Virus record (IMG/VR): IMGVR_UViG_3300042323_000977 | Coordinates: 1 to 38,480 of that record | Length of the DNA stretch: 38,480 bases | Origin: a virus | Direction: 5' to 3' (one strand) | Shown: positions 30,856 through 38,333 of the stretch, piece by piece | Numbering within the stretch: the first letter of the stretch is position 1 | How the letters are laid out: every line of letters starts with the position of its first letter | Notes under the pieces: model-generated | Told to the model about the DNA's origin: nothing | What the model saw: only the letters and a program-made list of their open reading frames with translations | The model's database searches: none | Program-made: the position numbers and the translations under genes

Positions 30856-31998
30856 ATGGCTAAGCCCCTCTTCTCGGTCTCGCAAACGGTTCTCAGGGGG
30901 GAATCTGTCTGGGTGGCGTCGATTTCTCAGAGGGTCACGGGGAAACGGCATCGGATTTTCGCGGGCTCAAAAGCGGAGGCCACCCGGTCGGCGAATGAGT
31001 TTCTTGCCTCGCATCAGCAGTTCGGCGCCGAGGGGCAAATCAACGCTCAAGAGCGGGCGTTGCTGGCTCGCTGGCGGGGGCGGCTGAGCCTGGACGAAAT
31101 GGAGCACGCGTTGCGGGTGGCGTCGGAAAAACTGGCAACAACTGGCAGCAAAACCGTTTTGGAGGCTGCGGAGCTTTGGCTGGAGGAGCAGAAACTCGGG
31201 TGGAAACCCCGAACGCTGACCGGGAACCGGCAGCAAATTGGGATCCTTTGCCGTGAGCTCGGGGAGCTGCCCTTGGAGGAGCTCACTCCGGACCAGATCG
31301 CCCAGCACATCCGCGCGCGCGGGGCGTCGGCCCGGAATCAGTGGGGTGTTGTGGCGGCGTTTTTGCGGTGGTGTCGGACGCCGAAGGGGTGGATGTCGGG
31401 GAACCCCATGGAGCAGCTCCGGCCACCCGCCCGGCAGACGAAACGCAAGGAGGTGTTCACCCCGGAGGATCTGCGGGCGCTTCTGGAGAGCTCCCCCGCC
31501 CCGTTCCGGCGTCTGATCGCGTTGCAAGCCCTCGCCGGGTTGCGGCATTCGGAGGCGGTGCGCGCCCAGGTGAAGGACTTGGACGTTGATCAGGGGATTC
31601 TCTATGTGGGCGAGCTCAAGACGTCCGCCCGGGGGCTCCGGGAGCGGTATGTGACGCTGCCGCCGGCCGCGCTGGCGTGGTTGCGGGCGTCGGACCTGGG
31701 CAAAACCGGGCGGATTGTCGGGGCCAACGAACGAAACACCCGGCGGTGGATTGAAGACGCGAAGGCGGTTGTGGGGCATTGGCCGCACAACGTGCTGAGG
31801 CGGTCGTTCGGGTCGCACCATTTGGCGGCCTATCACGACGCGGCACGCACGGCGGCCCTGATGGGGCACACCAGCGCGGAAACCACTTATTCTAAGTATT
31901 ACCGGGCAATTCCGCAGCCCGTCGGGGCGGCTTGGTTTGGTGTGTTCCCCTTAGGTGGGAGAGATGGGAGGAATGCGAATAAACGACCCGCAGAATGA
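30856..31998 (+). CDS. int: tyrosine integrase (380 aa)
   Basis: Site-specific recombinase for integration at tRNA-Thr. The C-terminal catalytic part shows R230 (AGLRHSEAVR), H311 and R315 (PHNVLRRSFGSHH), a MGHTSAETTYSKYYRAI box and the likely nucleophile Y349. The central core-binding domain has WLEEQKLGWKPRTLTGNRQQ. The N-terminal 60 residues (SVSQTVLRGESVWVASISQR, then KRHRIFAGSKAEA) look like an arm-binding domain. ATG at 30856 is preferred to an in-frame start at 30805. Its 3' end overlaps the endolysin 3' end by 48 bases on the other strand. Confidence 0.92.
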   Translation: MAKPLFSVSQTVLRGESVWVASISQRVTGKRHRIFAGSKAEATRSANEFLASHQQFGAEGQINAQERALLARWRGRLSLDEMEHALRVASEKLATTGSKTVLEAAELWLEEQKLGWKPRTLTGNRQQIGILCRELGELPLEELTPDQIAQHIRARGASARNQWGVVAAFLRWCRTPKGWMSGNPMEQLRPPARQTKRKEVFTPEDLRALLESSPAPFRRLIALQALAGLRHSEAVRAQVKDLDVDQGILYVGELKTSARGLRERYVTLPPAALAWLRASDLGKTGRIVGANERNTRRWIEDAKAVVGHWPHNVLRRSFGSHHLAAYHDAARTAALMGHTSAETTYSKYYRAIPQPVGAAWFGVFPLGGRDGRNANKRPAE

Positions 31999-32460
31999 GA
32001 GGCTGCGCAGCTTGTCATAACAGCCGTCGCCGTCGCGGGATCCGGCGGCGTTGGTGTTGCCCTCGATGGTGTGAACCATCCCGGTTTTTGCGAACCCCGC
32101 CACGATGCCGATGTGAGAAAGGCGCGGAAGAAAAACCACGATGTCGCCCCGCTCGGGCTGGTAGGTTTTGGACTTGTTGGAGAACACCAGGCAACCGGCC
32201 TTCCGCGCCCACGGGATCCAATCGCGGACGGCGGCGAAACGCGGAGGGACCCGGAGCCGGATCTCGGCGCTCTGCCGGTCGGCTTCTTGGACGCAGTAGC
32301 TCGCGAAAGCGGAACACCACGGCTCACGGTTTTTCCCGCCGTCCGGGTAGTTTGTGGCAGCCCAGAATTTTTCGATTCCGGCAAAACGGTTGGGGGTGGT
32401 TTCCCGAAGGCCGATGTGTTTTGCGGCGATGTCGGCGATAAGAGCGCGCGGGTTGCTCAT
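31951..32460 (-). CDS. CHAP/NlpC-type endolysin (169 aa)
   Basis: A cysteine peptidase/amidase fold of the TIGR02594/CHAP type: PWCSAFASYCVQEA (nucleophile C49), PERGDIVVFLPRLSHIGIV (catalytic H116) and HTIEGNTN (E133/N135). It hydrolyses peptidoglycan at lysis. No signal peptide, so a holin or signal-arrest partner is needed. The start is ATG at 32460 in an ATGA overlap with the DUF1353 gene; the longer frame upstream mirrors that gene. It is the last gene of the block, converging on integrase. Confidence 0.85.
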   Translation of the reverse strand: MSNPRALIADIAAKHIGLRETTPNRFAGIEKFWAATNYPDGGKNREPWCSAFASYCVQEADRQSAEIRLRVPPRFAAVRDWIPWARKAGCLVFSNKSKTYQPERGDIVVFLPRLSHIGIVAGFAKTGMVHTIEGNTNAAGSRDGDGCYDKLRSLSFCGSFIRIPPISPT

Positions 32461-32891
32461 AAGACGGCGGCGCTGAGCTTTTCCTTTTTGGCCCACGCGA
32501 ACCCACCGGCGAGTCTGAGCGCGCGGTAAACGGTGGCGATTTTCCAACGAGGGGCGCCCACGGCTTCCATTTGTTCGGCAAGCACGGCGTCACACTGTTG
32601 GCGGGTCAACGCGCGCGTGTAGAGGTCGCCCTGGAGGGTGTAGAGGTAGTCATGCGCAAACGCCGGATAGAGTAGGTCCGGATCCGATGCGTCGAGCAAA
32701 GCCCAGACCGGTCGCGGCACGCTGGCCCCGTCCGTCAAAAAACCGTCCGGGATGACAAGGCGCCCGGCGATTGCGGAATGACAGGTAAGATCTCGCTGGA
32801 ACTCGCCCCACCAGCGCAGCGGGAGCCCTCGCCCGAGGATTTCGTGGCGGGGAAGCTCTCGCACGATGGCGCTGGATTGGAAGCCGATCAT
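32457..32891 (-). CDS. DUF1353 family protein (144 aa)
   Basis: Family landmarks: FLTDGASVPRPVWALL (54-60), YPAFAHDYLY (HDYLY at 80-84), then a TRQQCDAVLAEQMEAVGA helix and a YRALRLAGGFAW end. DUF1353 proteins are small phage proteins found beside endolysins; a role in lysis or virion assembly is suspected, not shown. ATG at 32891 follows the previous stop by 1 base; an in-frame ATG at 32927 would add 12 residues that overlap the Cys-rich gene. Confidence 0.8.
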   Translation of the reverse strand: MIGFQSSAIVRELPRHEILGRGLPLRWWGEFQRDLTCHSAIAGRLVIPDGFLTDGASVPRPVWALLDASDPDLLYPAFAHDYLYTLQGDLYTRALTRQQCDAVLAEQMEAVGAPRWKIATVYRALRLAGGFAWAKKEKLSAAVL

Positions 32892-32892
32892 T

Positions 32893-33114
32893 TTATCCGC
32901 CGCAGAGGGTGCAGGGTTGGCATTCATCGGGGTTTCCCCAGCGCCCCCCGCGTGTGTTCCGAAACCAACGACACGCCCGGTTGTGCCGGATGCCGCTGTT
33001 GGAGATCCAGTGTGCCGTGGGCGGCGGCGTTGCTTTGGCTGTGAGGCTCCGCGTGCTGTTGGCCGCTGCCCACAAGAGCGCGAGGGAGGCGAGCCACGGG
33101 ACGCATCGGCGCAT
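32893..33114 (-). CDS. secreted small Cys/His-rich protein (73 aa)
   Basis: A signal peptide (MRRCVPWLASLALLWAAANS, residues 1-20) and a mature part with HWISNSGIRHNRACRWFRNT, then CQPCTLCGG. C48, C65, C68 and C71 with H35/H44 could bind a metal or form disulphides. Short proteins with this W-[IL]-x-S-G-x-RHN-x-x-CR...C-x-x-CGG pattern are recalled from several phages and bacteria, without known function. It lies inside the lysis cassette, 4 bases from the coiled-coil membrane gene, so an outer-membrane or cell-wall role is possible. Confidence 0.65.
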   Translation of the reverse strand: MRRCVPWLASLALLWAAANSTRSLTAKATPPPTAHWISNSGIRHNRACRWFRNTRGGRWGNPDECQPCTLCGG

Positions 33115-33118
33115 GGCG

Positions 33119-33397
33119 TCAGCCAAGTTTTTCAAGCACACGCTCCATGACGTGTTTGGTCTGCCCCACAACGTCGGCCACGCGCTCGGCCAGCTCCCGG
33201 TATTGCGTGGCGTGTTGGTCTTGTTTGGACTCCAGGGCGGCGATTCGTTCGTCTCGCTTGGCCCCGATCTGGAGCCGCTCTGCATCGCGTTTCTCGTCCC
33301 GTTTCCACAGAGCGATGACGGCCAGCGCCAAGAGCACGCTGGGCCCGCCGTCTAACAAGAGATTCATGGAGTTGGCGTCAGGCATCGTGTCAGGCAT
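33119..33397 (-). CDS. membrane/coiled-coil protein, holin or spanin candidate (92 aa)
   Basis: One hydrophobic helix (GGPSVLLALAVIALW) is followed by a charged coiled coil (KRDEKRDAERLQIGAKRDER, then ALESKQDQHATQYRELAERVADVV). A single N-terminal membrane anchor plus a coiled coil in a lysis cassette suggests an i-spanin or a holin-like protein. Start ATG at 33397, giving an 8-base overlap; ATG at 33385 is also possible. Confidence 0.55.
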   Translation of the reverse strand: MPDTMPDANSMNLLLDGGPSVLLALAVIALWKRDEKRDAERLQIGAKRDERIAALESKQDQHATQYRELAERVADVVGQTKHVMERVLEKLG

Positions 33398-33713
33398 CGC
33401 GCTCAAGTTGTTTGGCCCGGATGATGGCGAGCAGCCCGTTGACCACGTCCCCCAGCGTGACGCTTTCCCCCGATGCCTCGCCTGTGCCGTAATCGAGCAA
33501 CGGGTAATTCTGGGCCAGGGCAGCCGGATCGAACGAGACGCTGAACTGGTGTTTGTTGGTGGGTGCCTCCAGTGTCAGCACCTGACCTCCTGCCACGATG
33601 CTCTGGGTTTCGTAGAGCGTCACATCGGCGCCGGTGGCGCGGTAGTCGATGGCGATGCCACTCACGCGCGTATAAGGCAGGCCGAGCGCTGGGTTGTAGT
33701 TACGCCCGGACAT
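33390..33713 (-). CDS. hypothetical structural-module protein (107 aa)
   Basis: MSGRNYNPALGLPYTRVSGIA and later YPLLDYGTGEASGESVTL. Mostly beta-strand, Ser/Thr/Gly-rich, ending in a helix with IRAKQLERDA. The start shares bases with the upstream stop (TGATG). No recognised family; the place after the structural genes suggests a minor virion or assembly protein. Confidence 0.65.
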   Translation of the reverse strand: MSGRNYNPALGLPYTRVSGIAIDYRATGADVTLYETQSIVAGGQVLTLEAPTNKHQFSVSFDPAALAQNYPLLDYGTGEASGESVTLGDVVNGLLAIIRAKQLERDA

Positions 33714-33925
33714 CAGAGGGTGATGGGTTGCCCGACGATCTGCGAGCCCACGAGGCACACGTCTTCGTTCTCCCAAGTGTCCGCCCCGCGATCGGCGGCC
33801 GCCGCGTAAAGCAACGACTCGGCCACGGTGAACGGGACCACAACCGGGTTGTCTTGCACCAGCAGCATACACTGGCAGGTGACGGACCCGGCCGGATAAG
33901 AAATGGCGATGGATATGAGTTTCAT
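33713..33925 (-). CDS. hypothetical small protein (70 aa)
   Basis: It begins MKLISIAISYPAGSVTCQCM. Alternating hydrophobic strands and an Ala-rich helix (VAESLLYAAAADRG) suggest a small globular protein. Tightly placed between the 729-aa structural gene (9-base gap) and the 107-aa gene. Function unknown. Confidence 0.6.
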   Translation of the reverse strand: MKLISIAISYPAGSVTCQCMLLVQDNPVVVPFTVAESLLYAAAADRGADTWENEDVCLVGSQIVGQPITL

Positions 33926-33934
33926 GAGTGATTA

Positions 33935-36124
33935 TTAGGGAGCGGTATACCCTTGGAAGTTGGCGCGGACGGTGCCGGCTGCGGAAAGGTTGGCGTTGAG
34001 CGCGGTGGCGGCGGTTGTCACGATTTCGGTCGGGAACTCGAAGGCCACCGGGATGTTGACGGGTAGCGGTAACCTCCAGCGTTCGGTAGCACCGTCGAGG
34101 AGGATGAGATCCACGGCGGCGGCGCCGGTGTTAATCGCCTGCACGGCAGTCAAATGCCGTTTGATGCCGGCGGCTCCAGCGGTTTGGATTGGGGCGGCCG
34201 TCGTGGACGTCAGGGCCAGCGATGCGTTGAAGCCGGCTTCGGGCAGGGCGTAAGGTTTCACGATGCCCGCACCGATCATCGTGCCCATCCAGCCCACGCT
34301 GTCGCCTGCTGCACTCATGGCGGCGATGTTGGCGTTGGATGCCCGCAGACCGGCGGTGATGGGGTTGCCAATGGCGGCGTCCACCGCGACGGTGCCCGCT
34401 GCGGCGACGGTTCCCGAAGAAACCGTCACGGCTCCGGAAACAGGCACCGAGCTGGCAGCGTCGCCCGAGGGTCTTGGCAACATTTCCACACGGTTGCGTT
34501 CAAATTCAGTCGGCCGCAGATACGAAACCCGCATCGTGGTGCGTTTGATGACCGCCCCTCCGCAGTTGACCAAGGCGAAATCCGGCACCGTCGGCGAGGA
34601 TCCAGGGACGTTGACCAGCGTGAGGTTGGTCGTCGCAAGGTTGGCCACCTTCCAGGTGCCGTCAATCCCGATGCTCGTCAGGCCGTTGACGGCATCCCGA
34701 GCGCCGAGCACTTCCACTTCGTCCCCATTCACGAGCCCGGCCCAAGTAGCCGACCCCACGAGCACGACTTGGTGTTGGCCGTCTGCCAAGGTGGTTTTGA
34801 CCGCCGATTGGATCGACTGCGAGACTGCGCCCGGCACGGGGCACGCCGCGTTGACCTTGGCGATGAACCCGCCAAAACTGGTGTTGGTGGCGGCGGTTCC
34901 CCACACCACGGTAAACGTGGTGGAGTCAACGACCGTAACCGCTGCGGGCGTGGTCAGCGCGGGATAAAAACCGGTGCCGGTGTCGCGTTGCCCGTAACCC
35001 ACAATCAAATCGCCCGTCACCAACCCGTGCGCCGCTGCCGTGACCACGGTCGCGGTGGTGGCCCCCGCTTTGCTCACCGTTACGACTTGCGCGGACGGGA
35101 CCGTCAGCGAGGGCTCATTCCGCGCTTTGAGACGCACCCGGTAACGTTTCGCCGGATTCGGCACGACTTGCGTCCGCGTCACGCGGGCGTTACTGAGGGC
35201 AATGGAGTCAACCAGGGTATCTGACCACTGGAGCCGATCTTCCATCAGCGTCAGCCGGTATTCGTTGGTCGGGGTAAAAGTGTACGTGTAGGGCGAGCTG
35301 GCCACCAGCGGCACGCTGGCCGTGGTGCCCACCGTGGTCGCCTGCCGAGCGTTGAGCGCGTTGCCGGAGCCCGATGCAAACGGGAGCGCGTCACCGGCAG
35401 AAGCTCGGGCATACACAAACCCAAGTGTGGCGGTCGTGCTTTCAAAATGCAGGGCGGTCCCGTTTCTGCGGCTTGAAAGCGCGGGCCGGAAATACACAAA
35501 CCCTTTTGCCCCGGCCGGATTGGTCACGGTCTGTGACGGGATCGTGGAGTTCGGACCGCCGGTCACGGTGAACTGCGTGGGACTGGCGATCGCCGCCACA
35601 ACGAGTGACGGGTAATTGACCACCGCGTTCGAGCACCCCCGGATCCCAATGCGTTTCCCCGGAACCAGGTTGTGCGGGAGCACAGTGTCCACGGTCAAAA
35701 ACGTCGTGGTCTGAGAAATCGCGGAAATCTCCAGGTCCGCCACCGCCGGGATCTCGTCCACGTCGATCAATTCCACGGAACAATCCTGACCCCATGTGTT
35801 CTGACTCAGGTGCAGTCCCACAGCCAGGTCAAACGGCATGGAGAACGTATCCACCGTATCGACAAACGTCTCGGTGCCGGCGGTCAGAGGGCTCAAAGAG
35901 ATCGCAAGGTAAGACGCGCCGAGGGCGTTGCCGTCCACGGTCACGATGTCGCCCGGGGCTTTGGTCTCGGTCCATTCCGGCGAGGGCCATACCTCAAACG
36001 TCTCGCGGAAGGGCGTCTCGACGTTCCCCGTCATGAGGGCTCCGTGTTCGTTGGTCAGCAGGTCGTGGGGCGTCTGGTCGGCGCTGCGACCGGAGACAAC
36101 GTTGTAAGAGCGGGGTGCGGGCAT
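33935..36124 (-). CDS. large beta-rich structural protein (729 aa)
   Basis: It starts MPAPRSYNVVSGRSADQTPHD, with LTNEHGALMTGNVETPFRET, an opening seen in phage tail/virion proteins. The body is Thr/Ser/Gly/Ala/Val-rich with repeated beta segments such as TQFTVTGGP and TTFTVVWG preceded by HNL/HGL and GDLIVG turns, indicating repeated Ig-like or beta-sandwich units. Next to the spike gene, it is probably a tail or spike-associated protein. The exact role is not visible. Confidence 0.65.
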   Translation of the reverse strand: MPAPRSYNVVSGRSADQTPHDLLTNEHGALMTGNVETPFRETFEVWPSPEWTETKAPGDIVTVDGNALGASYLAISLSPLTAGTETFVDTVDTFSMPFDLAVGLHLSQNTWGQDCSVELIDVDEIPAVADLEISAISQTTTFLTVDTVLPHNLVPGKRIGIRGCSNAVVNYPSLVVAAIASPTQFTVTGGPNSTIPSQTVTNPAGAKGFVYFRPALSSRRNGTALHFESTTATLGFVYARASAGDALPFASGSGNALNARQATTVGTTASVPLVASSPYTYTFTPTNEYRLTLMEDRLQWSDTLVDSIALSNARVTRTQVVPNPAKRYRVRLKARNEPSLTVPSAQVVTVSKAGATTATVVTAAAHGLVTGDLIVGYGQRDTGTGFYPALTTPAAVTVVDSTTFTVVWGTAATNTSFGGFIAKVNAACPVPGAVSQSIQSAVKTTLADGQHQVVLVGSATWAGLVNGDEVEVLGARDAVNGLTSIGIDGTWKVANLATTNLTLVNVPGSSPTVPDFALVNCGGAVIKRTTMRVSYLRPTEFERNRVEMLPRPSGDAASSVPVSGAVTVSSGTVAAAGTVAVDAAIGNPITAGLRASNANIAAMSAAGDSVGWMGTMIGAGIVKPYALPEAGFNASLALTSTTAAPIQTAGAAGIKRHLTAVQAINTGAAAVDLILLDGATERWRLPLPVNIPVAFEFPTEIVTTAATALNANLSAAGTVRANFQGYTAP

Positions 36125-36142
36125 AAGGTGTTAAGCGAAAGT

Positions 36143-38077
36143 TCAGTTGTTTTTGATCGAGGCCTGCCACGTAAACAGGTAGTTATTAGGCACAGCCGTT
36201 AACGTCCTGACGGTAAAGCTGCTGCTGGTAATTGAGCTGCTGTCGATAAAGAGGTTATTCGTGCCAGTGTTTACTGTGGGAGAAATAGAGAGGTTATCCA
36301 CCAGCGGGGCTTCAGCGAGGCCATGCGCGATCACCACAGAAGTGTTGCCTGTGGTAATCGTGCCCACTCCTGACGAGCGGGTGGAATAGCCGTGGTTTCC
36401 TGAAATGGTCTTACTATTCCCTGACCCCCCGTCGTAGATGCCAGCGAGTGTGTTTCCTGCCACGTCCACCCCGATTATCGAGTATCCGTCGGAGCTTCCC
36501 GAATTCACCAAAACTCCATAAGCCTGGCTTTGAGGAAAAACGATTGCTGCGCCAATTTTCCCGCCTTGGATTGAAAAATTACTTACGCCGGCTTGTATGT
36601 CGACTCCCGCCGCAGCGCCGAAAGAAGATTGGGAGTTGCCGGAAATCAAGGGGTCCGAGAACCGCACATTGTTTCCCGCAATAATGAGAGCGCCTTGTTG
36701 ACGGTTATTTAGCGCTTTGTGCTGATCAAAAATGATGCCGTCCAAAACCGAGGCGGGGGATTTCTGCACCAAAACACCGCGGTCGTTTGAGGAGGTCCAA
36801 CAGCCGTTAAAAAACACGCCTCGAACACTGCCTGTCCCGGTGGGGCTTATTACCACGCCCGGCCCCGCCCCCAGATCAAAGGCCGTGTTGTTGACAAATA
36901 ACCAGCTGATCACCTGACCGCTGTCCGGAGATACCACCATGCCCGAGCCGCACTGAATAAAGTCGCTGTCTGTGCACCAGATGGCTTGGCTCTGAAACAA
37001 TCTCAGACCGGCTAACGGTTGGGATAACGCGGGGTTGTCCGCAACCACTCGGGCAATCATTGTGTCATTCCCGCCTGCAATATCAATAACGACGCCCGTG
37101 CTGGGGGTGGTGTTGATGGCTTCGCAGTCGCTGATCCACGTAATGACCGCGTTGGCTTTGATTGCGATCGGGTTGAATTGAGAATTAAACCGGCAAGACT
37201 TGACGGCGTTTCCGCGCACAGCAGCGGTGACAGCAACCGTAGAGCCGCTTGTTCGGTAGGTTGGCGACTGAAAACTCATTGATTCCACGCCGCTGTAGTC
37301 ACTACTCAGCGCCACCGCGTCGTAGCCGCTGCCGATCACCGTGATTTTTGTGATCTCAATACCGGCACCAATTAACATCGCCCCAGTGGTGTTAAGGATG
37401 CTGGACGTGATGGCGAAATTACCGGCAGGGAAGGTTACCCGTTTTCCGGTATTAACGGCCGCCTGAATCGCCGCCGTGTCATCCGTTACACCGTCGCCGG
37501 CGGCTCCGAAGTCTTTGACGTTGACGGCGTCGGCAAACCGGTCGCTCAGGAACCGGGCCTGCGTGCTGCCCGTGGCGGTGACCGGGCCGACGGCCAGCGA
37601 GGGTTGTTCCTGCCACGAGGGCGGCTGATTGGCCCAGGCCGTGAGCACAAACTGCTGGGTGCCGGTCGGACTCGGGAGCGGCGAGAGCGGTGTGGCCTCG
37701 GTCCCCCGAATGCAGTTGGTGATGCGGCGCTCGAGCTGCTGGGTGATGGTCGTCAGCTTGTCCAGGGCCCGCTCGTGGCTGGCGGCCGGGAACGCGTCGT
37801 TCTCGGCGTAGCTCGTCGTCTGCGTGAACGGGACTTCGCGGTAGATCGTGAGCGTGCTCGTGGCGGGCACTGCGACCGCCGTGCGCACGGTGCCGCCGTT
37901 GGGGTCGCCCGCTCCGGTGACGTTGGTCAGTGTGACCGCCGTTTCAACGCCTGCGGCGGTTTTTGCGATGGCGTTGAGGTGGGCGTTTTCCTCGAAATAA
38001 AACGGCACGGCGTAGGCCGTCACCAGTGAGTTGTTTCCAGTGTAAACAATGCGGGATGTGGCGGATGAAACACTCAC
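36143..38077 (-). CDS. tail spike: T7 gp17-like N-terminus plus pectate-lyase beta-helix (644 aa)
   Basis: Residues 1-125 match the T7 tail-fibre attachment domain (IVYTGNNSLVTAYAVPFYF; FTQTTSYAENDAFPAASHE; LDKLTTITQQLERRI). Residues 185-210 (VNVKDFGAAGDGVTDDTAAI) begin a pectate_lyase_3-type beta-helix running to about 560. The C-terminus is a beta-sandwich-like end (HGLAEAP...TGTNNLFIDSSS). Such spikes bind and cleave host surface polysaccharide. GTG start at 38077; the palindromic element lies 7 bases upstream. It should determine host range. Confidence 0.88.
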   Translation of the reverse strand: MSVSSATSRIVYTGNNSLVTAYAVPFYFEENAHLNAIAKTAAGVETAVTLTNVTGAGDPNGGTVRTAVAVPATSTLTIYREVPFTQTTSYAENDAFPAASHERALDKLTTITQQLERRITNCIRGTEATPLSPLPSPTGTQQFVLTAWANQPPSWQEQPSLAVGPVTATGSTQARFLSDRFADAVNVKDFGAAGDGVTDDTAAIQAAVNTGKRVTFPAGNFAITSSILNTTGAMLIGAGIEITKITVIGSGYDAVALSSDYSGVESMSFQSPTYRTSGSTVAVTAAVRGNAVKSCRFNSQFNPIAIKANAVITWISDCEAINTTPSTGVVIDIAGGNDTMIARVVADNPALSQPLAGLRLFQSQAIWCTDSDFIQCGSGMVVSPDSGQVISWLFVNNTAFDLGAGPGVVISPTGTGSVRGVFFNGCWTSSNDRGVLVQKSPASVLDGIIFDQHKALNNRQQGALIIAGNNVRFSDPLISGNSQSSFGAAAGVDIQAGVSNFSIQGGKIGAAIVFPQSQAYGVLVNSGSSDGYSIIGVDVAGNTLAGIYDGGSGNSKTISGNHGYSTRSSGVGTITTGNTSVVIAHGLAEAPLVDNLSISPTVNTGTNNLFIDSSSITSSSFTVRTLTAVPNNYLFTWQASIKNN

Positions 38078-38084
38078 GAAAACG

Positions 38085-38107
38085 TTTTTACGTTCCTTGC
38101 GTAAAAA
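38085..38107 (-). promoter_or_regulatory. 23-bp palindromic element, copy 2
   Basis: TTTTTACG, 7-base loop, CGTAAAAA, ending 7 bases before the spike GTG. It matches the element at 17519-17541 at 20 of 23 positions, with all differences in the loop. On the minus strand the loop here contains AAGGAA, a possible but distant ribosome-binding site. Confidence 0.6.
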
Positions 38108-38196
38108 GTCACTGGTTTCTTCAAGTCTTTTTCATCCGACTCACCGGATTTTTCACAGGTCCTCCGCGTCGGTCATGTTTTCGAGGAGCTTGGCGC

Positions 38197-38235
38197 ATGA
38201 AAATCAGGTTGCCCCTCCGGGCGGCCTGCGGTTGA
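38197..38235 (+). CDS. 12-codon leader ORF upstream of the membrane gene
   Basis: ATG at 38197 follows a good ribosome-binding site, GAGGAG (38183-38188), by 8 bases. It encodes MKIRLPLRAACG and stops 11 bases before the membrane-gene ATG, which itself has no visible ribosome-binding site. Translation of the downstream gene may therefore depend on coupling or reinitiation. Confidence 0.4.
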   Translation: MKIRLPLRAACG

Positions 38236-38333
38236 TTGCTGCACGCATGAGCGGAAACCCACCACCTCGGGAGTTGCGGAAGGACAAGCCTTACTCCTGG
38301 CCTTTCAAGATTGCGTTCTGGGTGGTCTATCCC
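38215..38333. repeat. terminal direct repeat, right copy
   Basis: Identical to bases 1-119. Divergence begins at 38334 (C against G at 120). The homology continues to the window end, where 38448-38480 is again identical to 240-272. Confidence 0.9.
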
